Source: Anthopleura xanthogrammica (lineage: Eukaryota > Cnidaria > Anthozoa > Actiniaria > Actiniidae). Taken from it: a stretch of 64,000 bases of DNA. The position numbers and the translations under genes were made by a program. The notes below the pieces were generated by a model that had not been told where the DNA came from, did not search any database, and worked only from the letters and a program-made list of their open reading frames with translations. Shown piece by piece: positions 20,156 through 31,329 of this stretch. The stretch lies in assembly GCA_964019055.1 (NCBI GenBank), contig OZ025216.1:7553414-7617413 (forward strand), in the 5' to 3' direction. Numbering within the stretch: position 1 is the stretch's first letter; every line of letters begins with the position of its first letter.

Positions 20156-21117
20156 CTGGTAAGTTAGAGAACATGATAAATCAGTGAACAGATCTAGAAA
20201 AATAATAATCTACAAAAAAACGAAAAATGAAATTTTAAGATCAAAATAAAAAACATCCCTAATCTCCACTCGGTCCCGAAGAAATATTGATTTACATGGA
20301 TTGTTTTACGATGTTCGGGAGCTCGTTGTCAGTATGCGTTTGTCCCCTGTAATGCCACTGACTTCCTCCATTCTATCAAAAGTCAGTTCTTATTTTTGGA
20401 AGTACTGTGATGTACCACGACTAAAGAACATTTTTAGAAGGTTAATTAAGCTCGATCATTAATAAAAATAGCACTCTTTTAAAACAACACTGGAGATTGT
20501 GAGTACAATGAATAGTTTGCAATACATTGGATTGCCAGGAGTTTAGTCTTGACCATTTAAAACTCAGTTTTTTTAAAAACATCCCTAATCTCCACTCAGT
20601 CCCGAAGAAATATTGATTTACATTGTTTTACGATGCTCGGGAGCTCGTACAATAAATAGTTTGCAATACATTGGACTGCCAGGAGTTTAGTCTTGACCAT
20701 TTAAAACTCAGTTGTTTAGCTACCAGTATGCAAGCACTACTTATATAGAGTTTATATCTACATACCAATTTTTTTTCTCTCCCACCTGAAATGAAATATC
20801 GGTCTAATTAATAAGTAATAAGCCAGTGTAAAAAAAATGGATATTTTTTATTATAGGAAAGGCATAACTGAAAGTGCGCGCGTGTGCTGTGTGCTCTCAT
20901 AATGCACGCGTTCCCAACCAATCAGAAAGCGAGATGTATAACAGTTATTTTATAATGCGTCATCAGAATTCTGCCCTTTTACACAATAATGACGAACTTG
21001 TACATATTATGCAAGAGGTTGGTGACGAATAGCCTGTGTGCAGCCGGCGACTTTAACGCAGTATAGGTGACGAAATCCTTAGTTTGCATTCTCTCAGTTC
21101 TCGCGTTCTCATCAAGG

Positions 21118-21559
21118 GAGCAGGGCAGAAATAAATTTATTGATTGGTCTTCCTGTGGTATTGAAGTGTGCTGACGAATGCATGCGGCGGCTTTCCACGA
21201 AAATATAGCGTGGGTTGAGTGGGTTCACTTAAATATCCAAGATGGCGCTTACATAATATTGACCCCATGAGCACGGCAGAGATAAATTTATTGATTGGTC
21301 TTCCTGTGGTAATGACGTTTGCTGACGAATGCGGTTTTCCACGAAAATATAGCGTGGGCTCACGTAAATATCCAATATGGTGGCTTACATAATATTGACG
21401 CGTCAATAATATATAACGTCCGCCATATTTGTTTACCTATGAGCCCGCACGCATTTTAAGAAAACAGCGTTGCATCAACACCACAGGAAGCCCGTGCGCT
21501 TAGAAAAGCTGCACGTTAATACCACAGGATGACCAATCAATAAATTTATCTCTGCCGTG
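21118..21559. mobile_element. Foldback MITE with a partial tandem copy
   Basis: Inner element 21271-21559: the arms GCACGGCAGAGATAAATTTA and TAAATTTATCTCTGCCGTG are inverted, followed inward by TTCCTGTGGTA and TACCACAGGA. A related left half (21118-21270) precedes it with the same AATAAATTTATTGATTGGTC start and a TTTCCACGAAAATATAGCGT core. The unit is repeated at about 33270-33715 and 54920-55350. It lies in the intron between micro-exon and linker. Confidence 0.85.
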
Positions 21560-21806
21560 ATCTCTGTTCTCATCAGTACAAATCAAAGGTTTATGAAAAT
21601 GGTCCAAAGTCCCTCAATACCGTACTTTAAAAAAAAAAAAAAAATTAGGAGCTATCAACCTTAGCGGCAATTTGCTTTGTTTGCACCAAATATTCTTGAC
21701 CCTTGGACTCTTTCCTTGGATTCACCAACAAACACTCAGTGCCCTGATTATGATTATTTTATTAAATCTATAAATTAGAATTAAAAACATATCTAATAAT
21801 ACATAC

Positions 21807-22043
21807 CCGAGGTTTCCATTACGTACTTATTCTTGGTGGTAGGTTGGTGCTGATCATGAAGGGCAGGTAGTTCCCCTGAAGGTGAAGCATGGAACCCATT
21901 CTCACTATTAGGCTGTTCAGTGGAGGGCGAGGATTCGGCCCCTTCTGTTGGTTCTCCAGTCTCATCTTTATGGCCAAACGACGAGGTGCCTGCTGGCTGT
22001 CCAGACTCAGCTCCAAGGGCAAGTGGTAAGTCCATTGGACCAT
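21807..22043 (-). CDS. Gene 2 exon 2: Pro/Ser/Glu-rich linker
   Basis: The acceptor CATCGCATACAG and donor CCTCGG/GTATGT bound a symmetrical phase-1 exon of 237 nt (about residues 234-312). It encodes a low-complexity linker: DGPMDLPLALGAESGQPAG, ETGEPTEGAESSPSTEQPNS, HDQHQPTTKNK. It corresponds to the repeat-bearing linker of gene 1 by position, phase and composition but lacks the tandem 15-residue repeats. It joins exon 1 and the micro-exon in frame. Confidence 0.7.
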
Positions 22044-22276
22044 CTGTATGCGATGCAGATGTCGTTTCTTTGGGGGGAAATATTTATAATCAATCTTAGA
22101 CGCAAAAGAATGAGGTTTCGATATTTCTAATCTAACCTAAGTCACCATACCTGTTACGCTTGGTCTTTGTGCCAAGTAGCATGCAAATTTTATTCATCTA
22201 TTCGAACCATGTATAAGTCAGGATTTATAAAGGTGGTTATCTACTGTTGGACAAACAGACATTTAATAAGTATTAC

Positions 22277-22999
22277 CTTTTTTTATTTCGAACATGAAAA
22301 TCGAGATTGTGCAGTCGCGATCCTTTGTCTTTTTGTAACATCCCACTATAGTTTTTTCTTCTTCCAAGATAACTCGAAGTGGCCCAGCCTTGTTCAGTTT
22401 CCCATACTGAACCGCCTCATTAACGTGATAGATATTACTCTGTGATTGGCTTTGGCTCACGCCGAAGGAAATGAACGTAAGATAGTCGGCACCACATTCC
22501 TTTCCTAGTCCATACAAGCTCTTGCTGGGATCTAGAATTTCATTAATTCCAGCCTGTATCTTGCAGTATTTCATCATAAACTTGCTATCATTTAGATCTT
22601 CAGAATCACAGCACAAAAAGAAATGCCCATTAAATGCAATCACAAACGGGTTGTTTTCCAGGGTACATTCTTTCGGTTTCATGGACTTCTCATTCTTTTG
22701 AATCTCTATATACTTAATGACTGCTTTGGTCACCTTTCCTTGGATGTTGCTAACAGAACTATAAAGAAGGTATTTAGACCTTTCTAATTTATTCCTCTTG
22801 ACTTTGGCTGAAGGATCTATGAAATATTCGACGAAATATTTAAGATCGGCATCTTTTTTCAAAAAGACTCCGTGGAATTTAATATTTGAAGATTTCTCCA
22901 GATTTCCTTCAGGTTTTTCCAGAATTGTCAATTCAACAGTGGCAGTTCCTGCAGTAGCCGTATCCACGAAAGGCATTGTTGCTTTATACTGAAGATTAC
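22277..22999 (-). CDS. Gene 2 exon 1 (coding): intact head domain
   Basis: 723-nt exon, acceptor TTTTATATTCAG, donor AAAAAG/GTAATA, phase 1 out. I chose ATG at 22974-22976, giving MPFVDTATAGTATVELTI; a leader exon ending at 23065 is separated by a 65-bp intron, the same length as in gene 1. The ~233-residue domain has the same motifs as gene 1 (NPFVIAF, HFFLCCDSEDL, LDPSKSLYGLG, NKAGPL, KTIVGCYKK). Unlike copies 2 and 3 it has AAG, not TAG, after the KVTKAVI motif, so this is the only intact gene 2 copy in the window. The domain family is unrecognised. Confidence 0.8.
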
Positions 23000-23064
23000 C
23001 TGAATATAAAAGAAAAATGAGTTTAGTGTGTGTATAGATATGAAAAAATGAAATCCAAATCTAC

Positions 23065-24478
23065 CTGTTCATGACACCCCCACACAGACCTGGTTGCAAC
23101 ACTCCAGTTGGCTTAAGGTAATTCCCTTGAAAGAAATTTTGCCAATAACTTTGTTCTGAAACTTTGTATGGACATTAATGATGTAATGGACATTTAAAAA
23201 CTGCAATAAAAAGAGGGGGTCACCATTCTCATTTTCCCACTAGATACTCTTCAAATGTAGGAATATACAGATTCTATGGCGAAATGTGGTAGCAACCGGA
23301 AGTCGTAATCCAAAACGTTTATTCTCGGTTCAAAGTACTTCCTTACAATAAAACGTACCTATAATTCAAAGCTGAATAATCATTCTATACTTCTAAATCC
23401 ATCAAAGTAATTAAATGACTAGAATAGTTGAAATATTAGGGAAAAAAGCAAGTATGCACACCTCTACGAACGTCCGGAAATCGTACACTTCAACTATTCT
23501 CATCAAAATATTTCAAAATTTATCCAATAAAGTTTCCTTCATATTTTGATATATGATTCCCAGAACCGTTTTTATTTTAAAATCTTAAATAAAAAATGGG
23601 GGTCACCATTCTCGTTTTTTGATTTATTTTGAAAAAACATCGAAAAACTGGCACTTTACCGAGAGGAGACTGGGGCGAGTTTTACAAAAATCAAATCGCT
23701 CAAAAAAGAGAAAAAAGTAGGATTTAGTTTTAAATAGAATTTTTACCTAGAATATGAAAGTAAAATGTCTAAACTGTGTAAGTTCCCTGCTTTTAGTCGT
23801 ATGCGCAGAAAGATGCGCAGTGCAAAACAAAGGAATTACCTTAATGAGTGTGAGCATCAACAGGTCTGTTATACTGGGAAGGCAGGGGCGTAGGCAGGGG
23901 CGTAGGCAGGGGCTGAGGCAGGAACCCCCTTCCTGTTGTCCTGTTGGCCGTTTGTTTTTAGTTGGTCGTTGTTTTGGGTTTTTGTTTTTGTATCAGATAT
24001 ACAACCTCCTCCAAGGACAAGGATTTCTATTGTGTTTTCCTCATTACTCGGCGCTTCCCTAGGAAGCAAGCCCGAGTCTAAAAATGCAAGCCGTTCTTCG
24101 TATTTGGGCTCCAAATGGGGGTCATGGTCCCAGGCGTTCCAAGCACAGACTATGGAAACTGGGCACGAGAATCGTCACGCACCTTCGCTCGCTCCCTGTT
24201 CTTGGTTTAGAGAATGCTCAGTTTTGAGAATAAGGCTTTAGAAGGAATCATGTCCAATACGCTATCTAATACGCTCATCTTGCATACAAATGCACACACC
24301 ATTCGTGGCAGACCTACACTCAAAGAAGTCGAGCGTTTTTGGAACGGGTCGGTCCACGAATCTCATAGCTTGAAAGCGTTGAAAACTTTGAAATCATGCA
24401 GACTTCATACTAGTTCTTCCGAGATAGCAAATGACCGATATACGAGCCCTAACTATAAAACACTGACAAAACTATGAC
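23065..24478. other. Region upstream of gene 2: leader exon and nongenic sequence
   Basis: The probable leader exon ends at 23065 (donor ACAG/GTAGAT). The rest is AT-rich sequence shared with copy 2 (34979-35870) and partly copy 3. It includes two AAAAAxxGGGGGTCACCATTCTC motifs (about 23215 and 23600) and a 12-bp tandem GGCAGGGGCGTA at about 23880-23915. No convincing protein-coding gene was seen. Confidence 0.5.
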
Positions 24479-24562
24479 TATTGACTTGACAACAAACTGT
24501 GATGCTAAAATGAACACCTCGAGGTGTTCATTTCAGCATCACAGTTTGTTGTCAAGTCAATA
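24479..24562. repeat. 84-bp spacerless near-perfect palindrome with TA ends
   Basis: Symmetrical about 24520/24521 (core GAACACCTCGAGGTGTTC), with arms beginning TATTGACTTGACAACAAACT. One mismatch (GCTAAAATG against CATTTCAGC). It has the same total length as the unrelated palindrome at 8037-8120. The TA ends suggest a minimal TA-targeting foldback. Confidence 0.9.
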
Positions 24563-24589
24563 TCAAGAATCTTCGTGAGCATATAATGT

Positions 24590-25020
24590 AAATATAATGT
24601 TTATATAAAGCGTTTTACTCGAGTAGACGGCGAACCATGTCCAGATGATATTTCAACCAACTAATCAATAATTATACTAAAAACAAATATACAGGATAAA
24701 AGAACAAAGAAATTAAAGAATTAGAAACTCAGTGATGAAGATAAAACAAGGACTCGATTCTGAGAAATCTTGAATCAAAAAGACTGTGACGTTCCGTGTT
24801 AAAGTTGCGATAATCAGTACAAGTGAAGATTCCCAAGACTGTCTGGGCTGTAAAACAGATATAATATCATTTTTACCCACCTTTTTGCACTCAGTTTTGG
24901 CACTTTTAAGGGGATATGTTTTCCTTTATACGAAGATGAGTTGAGTTCTCCATGCAATTTCCGTCTTTGTAGGTACTTCCAAGAAACCTGCATCCTTGCG
25001 TGACGTCACGCGAACCACAG
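24590..25020 (-). promoter_or_regulatory. Conserved upstream block of gene 2 with CRE-like palindrome
   Basis: Homologous to 13930-14400 upstream of gene 1. It has TGACGTCA at 25001-25008, flanked by GCG and CGCGAACCACAGG. If the conserved AGTGCAAAAAG/GTGGGT (about 24880-24895) is a donor, the block would hold a first noncoding exon about 50-100 bp downstream of the palindrome. Inferred from conservation only. Confidence 0.45.
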
Positions 25021-25104
25021 GCTTCCCATAGAAAGACCAACAAAGCCGGTTTGGATCCAGGTGAATAATTTTATATAAATAAACTCATTTATCGCGACCA
25101 TTCA

Positions 25105-25248
25105 ATAGACCATAAACTCCTTGCATCACTTATGAATGCAGCTCAATTTGGAGGACAAAACAACAGGTTCCAATTCTCAGGAGATTGAAATTCCTTTATT
25201 TTCTCCTCCAAATTGAGCTGCTTTGACGTCGCGTGCAAGGGGTCTATA
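25105..25248. repeat. Short foldback, three copies
   Basis: GCAGCTCAATTTGGAGGA and TCCTCCAAATTGAGCTGC form inverted arms, with CCTTGCA/TGCAAGG further out. Repeated at about 37510-37652 and 59083-59222 with the duplicon. Confidence 0.85.
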
Positions 25249-25661
25249 CAGTAAAATACGACTCATTAAAACAGCTAACGTTTATTTCTGTTCAATTCTT
25301 GACTGAAATACAATTGTGTTGCTTTTAAAACTCATCAACATCATGACAGATAAAGTCCTAGTTACAATGCATAGGACACTGCAGCCCACATTCTATATAA
25401 AAGCTCAAATACTATGGATTACATTTGCAGCTCATAGCAGGTAAAGTAGTTAGAGTATGACTGACTCCCCAATGAACCTAGCCTAATAAGTCCTAGCTAG
25501 TTACAGGGTTCGTACATGATCCTCTGTGAGAATTTCCAAAACTTTCCAAAGCCTTTTGACTCAAATTTCCAAAATTACACAAAGCGCAAAACTGAAGCCA
25601 AATTCATGGATCTGAAAGATTCAACATATTACATTTACAACGAAAACAATTATTTGCAAGT

Positions 25662-25915
25662 CATGAACGTTTATACTTCCAATATGTAAATGACCGTGAC
25701 GTCACCCCAGGTTTCATTTAATATACAAACTTTAACAGGTTCACAGAAAACGTATTTAATAAGCATCATCATTATACTCATGGTTTTCACAATGTTTACA
25801 GTAAATTTTGGTGTCTGATAATGGCCAGTGTTTAGTATTATAAGTAAAACAAATATACTCAAAAGCCTGGGGTGACGTCACGGTCATTAACATATTAAAG
25901 TATAAACCTTCATAT
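25662..25915. repeat. Foldback with a CRE-like palindrome in each arm
   Basis: The arms include ATGACCGTGACGTCACCCCA and its inverse, placing TGACGTCA at 25697-25704 and 25873-25880. Outer arms share GTTTATACTTCCAATATG-like sequence. Copy 2 (about 38070-38310) has lost the left CRE-like site in a small deletion; copy 4's flank (about 59640-59890) keeps both. Confidence 0.8.
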
Positions 25916-26535
25916 CTTAAAGAAGCAACACTCAAATGAAAAAATATATTACCATTCAACTAGTCGCTTCATGTAGAATTGATGCAGAAAGTATTGTATC
26001 AGGGGTTAGGTGCACTTTAAAAGTATTTAATTCGTTAATTGCTAGACAACATGTGGAATGGATTGGAAACTGAGTGGGATAAGTGGAAAGAAAAGAAAAA
26101 AGTGAAGAGCAGAAGAGAAGAGAGAAAAGAGGACAGCAAAAAGAAGAAAGGGAATCAAAGCAATGAAATGAAAGGAAAAAAGAGAAAAGGAAATAAATAG
26201 ATTGAATGCATGAACTATGAGGAGTTAAAAAGAAGAGCACTAATCGTTGTACTGAAATGTTTCAGTAAATCAAATTTACCGAATAAATTTTTGTAATGTT
26301 TTTCTTGCATGGGTTTGTGACATTTTTTATTTTTGGTCACGTGATTTTCGATATATCCGATTAGGACTGAAACAATAGCACAAAGGAATTTTCATATACC
26401 TCTGAGGGGGGGGGGGGGGGGGGAGAAAACTTAGGACTGTAAACAGCCTTGATCGAGTCACAAAAACACACTTTATCTGATTCCGCAGCTGAAACAAAAA
26501 AATGTAGAAATAGGGTTACGTTTCAGTATACGTTT

Positions 26536-27253
26536 CACGAGATGGATTGGATGAACACAAAGGAATAAGAATGTACACGAGATAGATTGGATGAACGCAT
26601 AGGGATAAGAATGTACCCGAGATGGAATGGATGAACGCATAGGAATAAGAATGTACACGAGATGGATTGGATGAACGCATAGGAATAAGAATGTACACGA
26701 GATAGATTGGATGAACACATAGGAATAAGAATGTACACGAGATGGATTGGATGAACGCATAGGAATAAGAATGTACCCGAGATGGATTGGATGAACGAAA
26801 AGGAATAAGAATGTACACGAGATGGATTGGATGAACGCATAGGAATAAGAATGTACACGAGATGGATTGGATGAACGCATAGGAATAAGAATGTACACGA
26901 GATGGATTGGATGAACGCATAGGAATAAGAATGTACACGAGATGGATTGGATGAACGCATAGGAATAAGAATGTATACGAGATGGATTGGATGAACGCAT
27001 AGGAATAAGAATGTACACGAGATGGATTGGATGAACGCATAGGAATAAGAATGTACACGAGATGGATTGGATGAACGCATAGGAATAAGAATGTACACGA
27101 GATGGATTGGATGAACGCATAGGAATAAGAATGTACACGAGATGGATTGGATGAACGCATAGGAATAAGAATGTACACGAGATGGATTGGATGAACACAT
27201 AGGAATAAGAATGTACCCGAGATGGATTGGATGAACGCATAGGAATAAGAATG
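26536..27253. repeat. 40-bp minisatellite array 2
   Basis: 718 bp, about 18 monomers, between a TTTCAGTATACGTTT left flank and a GAGATGCATTTTCGTTG right flank. A run of 18 G lies about 110 bp to the left (26406-26423). Array 4 has the same length and flanks. Long antisense reading frames reflect the lack of minus-strand stops in the monomer. Confidence 0.97.
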
Positions 27254-29067
27254 AGATGCATTTTCGTTGTTTCCCCTTTGTTTGTTTGTTTTTTCCTCTG
27301 CTGATTATAATAATTGTAAACCTATTTCAAAAAGACGTCGATGGGAGATCTGAAATCTTAAATCTTAGACCGTGTAACAAGCTGTAAAATGTAATATATT
27401 CACAGCCAAACAACGTAGCCGGCTTTTAGATTGGAATATGAAGCATGACCTTTGAGTTAGGAATGTAATTTTTCTTATTTTAGCAAGAAAACATAAAAGG
27501 ACAAAAGTTTTGTTCAGTTTCAGATCGCCCATTTCAGATCTCCGATCGACAACGTTTTTTGAAATACGCGCATGCGCATGCTTGATGTACATTTACACAT
27601 CTCTTTTATGCCAAACATTCCACTTGTCAAAATGTTCTGAGGGATGAGAAAATAAAACCTCCCAGGCTGATTCGTGTATACGTCGCATCTGGGTTTTTCA
27701 AAACACGTCCCACATGGAAAGAAATAACCACAACGACAAAACCATCAGCAATACAAGCGACATACCGGGTGTGCTGGTCATAGCAAGGGGTTAATCATCT
27801 ACGGTCTAGGGGCCGACTAACCTCTCCCTTAGGCTTCGGCCGAGCTTCCTGATCAGTCAGTAATGTCCTCCCGGGATAGCGGTGTTGGGGCCGAAATCTC
27901 CAGCGTAGCCGTAAGTCCATACGATGCTTCAGCACTCGATGTCTGGAAGTATGGTCCTGGTTAATCAATCAATAAAAACAAATTTATTCCATAAAACTGA
28001 GTATTTATTGGAGATAAAATATTAAGTAGATGAATTTTGGAAAATAGACTGAAGGCTCGCACCTACAAGTTTTTCCATGTTCTGATAATACTTTATTCCT
28101 AACATAGATAGATCCATCATATTACAAATCGTAGTCGCGCTACGCTCATAACGATAAAAGTTCACACCGAAGAAGAGTCTAAAGGATGGTGGCACAATTC
28201 CATCCATCAAACTTGCTTTCCAAGGTTATCAATATGGGATGTTTGCGCGAGGTCAGTCTCAATGATGGTGGCGCAATTCCATCCATCAAACTTGCCTTCC
28301 AAGGTATATATGAACCGACCTTTCTAGGTTATAATGTATATGATATGATGTTATCACGAGGGAGGCCAGTCTGAAGGATGGTGGCAGAATTCCATTCATT
28401 AAAATGACCTTTGGCGTGGGGTAAAACGCTTGCCTCTCGCCTCCACGGTCGGGGATCTATTTCCAGTCTCCTCATTTGAGCTGTGTTGGTTGGTTCTCTT
28501 TTTCTGATTCCGAAAGTCTTCGATTGACCATAATCCACGTTTCTCGCTGTTTCCTGTTCTTCTAGTTGACGCGTGTACCATTTGTGAGAAGGCAAAGTTT
28601 CCAGCTCTTTTCGGTTGGTGGACGCGGGAATTTCCAACCCGATGGATTGGTTCAAATGGTAAGTACTCATCTTCGTATTAGTTAACGCATGTTGAATAAA
28701 GCACAGGCATGCAGTCCAACCACGATCACACGCGACTTCGATGTTCGTATTTTTTCACTTTCTTCGCTCTTTGTAATAAAACTGAAGAAATTACTGCCTG
28801 TTTCCTCCTTGTCAGTACCTGTTTGAGGAACAAGACACTGACGCCTATCATTCCCGCCGATTTTCCAAATAACGCAGTATACACTTTAGGATTCAACTTT
28901 CATGATAATTCTCTTACATGCATCATTCATTCAAAACTTTTGATATCTCTGCATCAAAAAAAGATATCTTAACTGTAAACGCCATTCTGACTTTTTCAAA
29001 CAGCTCTTCCATGTTCAGAGCGTCAAAAACTTGAAGGAAAGTTTTTCGTTTTAAATTTATCTATTTA

Positions 29068-29362
29068 ACCGGGGGGGGGGGGGGTACTTCGGGTCGTTTC
29101 ATACGGGGATGCTCCGCCCGGACTCTCGACCCCTTACCCTTTTCTATACCAAATTTCAGCAAAAAGGTACCCCTTTTTTATACCTTTTTGCCTGAAAAGG
29201 TACCCCTTTCATATACTTTTGAAGAAAATCTACCCCTTTTTATTCCAAAACTCGCAAATTTCCACCCCTTTTCTATACGTGCGGTTTGAAAAAAGTACCC
29301 CTTTCGGGCGGAGCATCCCCGTATAGTCAATTATAGGGAGTACCCCCCCCCCCCCCCCGGGC
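29068..29362. mobile_element. Foldback element with G-run and C-run termini
   Basis: The left end is ACC plus 14 G (29071-29084), the right end 16 C (29343-29358) plus GGG. Just inside are GGGGATGCTCCGCCCG and its inverse, and the interior repeats TACCCCTTTTTATACC-like units. In copy 3 CCATTTA flanks both ends, and the empty site in copy 1 (inverted, about 17286) has one CCATTTA. Copies at about 49483-49764 and 63044-63340 differ in run length. Confidence 0.8.
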
Positions 29363-29682
29363 CATTTAGTTGAGAGTGTGGTGTGGTGCTTACCATTTTT
29401 TGTCACCCACCCCTAAATCTGTTTAGTATGTCCCAGCGAACATTTGTGCCAAGTTAAGTGCTTGTACTCAAATTTGCAACGATCTTCGCTATATTTTTGT
29501 CGCTAACAGACCTGACCATATAGCCAGTTCAAAGTTTAAGAGTGGCTGGCCGTAAATATCGACTATGGTAGGGGAAAAAAATTTCCCAAATTTTTCTTTT
29601 CCTTACCAGAAGACTGCATTAGTTGAGGTGATGCTCAGAAAAAAATATCAGTAGTTTCCGCCAATCAAGCAAGTCTTCAGTG

Positions 29683-30655
29683 TGTGACGGAACAATTTCT
29701 TGTCCGCGACAGCGCGAGTTCGTTGAGTTGTGCGGGGCAATTACATGTTACACATTACATCAAGACAAATAGTTTACTTTATTGATACACAAATCTCACA
29801 CGCATCAGTCTCAAACATACATAACTGGTAAGCACGATTCACGAGATAGCCATTGTAAAAGATTCACGTTACCTTATATGCTAGTGTGTCCTTACATGTT
29901 GTCTAGTCGTCTCTATTCCTACTCAACTCTTGGGGCACTCTTCTATATCGTGGCTACTCTCTGGGCTACTCAACTATATCTCTACTATCATGCATCTCAA
30001 CTATCATCTCTCTGGCGCGCGCTCCAACTTAAATAGTAGCGCTATGCCATGATGGACAGATGCCAATCTAATGTAACTTCTCTTAACAACTGATAAGGTG
30101 TGCACCCCCCGGCTGGTAGCTATGAAGAAGTAATTCCTAAGTTTTCTAATAGATTCGCTAAACAGTACATTGAAGTAAAACAACAAATGCAAAGAACAAC
30201 TAATTGTACGACTTTCTATGAAAAGAAATCTAAGTTGTAGCGAAGTTCGTTATGAGAATAAGCTAGCTAAAACGTTGGTAACAGTAAACAGAAAATATCG
30301 TGAACAACTCATAAATTAGCTAAAATATTAAAATTACATTTAAGGACTTCCCATTTTATAGCGTTTCTGGCAACCGTGGTTTCCAACGTAAAATGAATGG
30401 TACTGAAAGGCTATTTGTTCAATGAACATGTCCAAATAATAAGGGATTAACTTAGCATACACTAGAGATAAACACAATGAAGGCCGATTCCAGATTCTTA
30501 TTGTTTGGACATGTAGTACATTTTTACCTATTATTAAGTAATCCTTTTTCATGTTTGATTCATGTTCCAAGGATTACAGTAATTGAATACGATAACAGCT
30601 GTGATTAATATGGGCAAGAGTTGAAAGAACACGACTAGAATTCCGTGTCGTCACA
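29683..30655. mobile_element. Solo LTR (TGTGACGG...CGTCACA)
   Basis: Starts TGTGACGGAACAATTTCTTG and ends GTGTCGTCACA. In copy 3 it is flanked by CTTG on both sides and interrupts the RT remnant, whose uninterrupted form GTCTTGTGCGTCCCAG is at about 17689. In copy 2 the left flank is slightly altered (CTTCAGTG). TG...CA ends and a 4-bp duplication fit a Ty3/gypsy-type LTR. No internal region or second LTR is present. A third copy begins at 63662 and runs off the window. Confidence 0.8.
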
Positions 30656-30844
30656 CTTGTACGTCCCAGCTTAATTACTCCAAGTCCTTCATGACATCTA
30701 GACAAAGGTCTTGAAACATATATTATTTATCCCACGAGTCACGTGTAGTTTCTAGTATACACACGAGCCTTTAGGCGAGTGTGTATACAAAGAAAATACA
30801 AGTGACGAGTGGGATATCGATCCACGGTATGTTACGAGAAACCA

Positions 30845-31245
30845 TTGTATAACCATTTTATCCCACACCATAGAAAATACAAATGCATAGATCAAATGCG
30901 CAGTGCATGATGGGAAGGAAGAGTGAAATACCGACGAATACACGCATCAAGCATTCCGCGCTACTGCTCTAAGCGCATGCTCAGGGGATTAAAAAGTGGG
31001 ATAATATTTTGTAAAATATGCAATTTTTTGGTATATTTGACTCAAAATTCGCTGAACGGTACGTGATCTTGAATATTTAATGAAAAATACAACTAAAATA
31101 TAGCATGTTTTACAAAATATTATCTCACTTTTTGATCCCCTGAGCATGCGCTTAGAGCAGTAGCGCGGAATGCTTGATGCGTGTATATGCAACGGCTTTC
31201 CTGCTTTCTAATTGGCTGTATTTTCTATGGTGTGAGATGAATAGA
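30845..31245. mobile_element. MITE inside MITE
   Basis: The outer arms TATCCCACACCATAGAAAAT and TATTTTCTATGGTGTGAGAT enclose an inner foldback (about 30941-31190) with ends CACGCATCAAG flanked by TA. The inner element is of the family inserted at 1084-1349. The same nest is at about 52165-52560. An AGATCTCCCACGAGTGAGCGC segment follows directly, against the coiled-coil exon. Confidence 0.8.
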
Positions 31246-31329
31246 GGTTATTACATGGGCGCGCGGAGATACGAATTTTATCTTCGAGTGTTGAAAAGAT
31301 CTCCCACGAGTGAGCGCAGCGAACTACTA

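Noticed and set aside
20101..20160. Plus-strand exon CCAGGAGTTGCC...GGTCCTG/GTAAGTT with acceptor-like TTTATTTACCAATATGTAG
   Set aside because: Plausible splice signals on the plus strand, but no neighbouring plus-strand exons. The minus-strand micro-exon fits the phases of gene 2 exactly.
27365..27592. 75-codon minus frame identical in three duplicons
   Set aside because: Recent duplication alone explains identity, and copy 1 (about 810-1010) does not keep the frame.
28709..28972. 87-codon frame with ACFLLVSTCLRNKTLTP, found in copies 2 and 4 (a similar frame is in copy 3)
   Set aside because: Conserved because the DNA is duplicated. Fragments at 4912-5060 and 17376-17579 show it is an interspersed repeat with broken frames.
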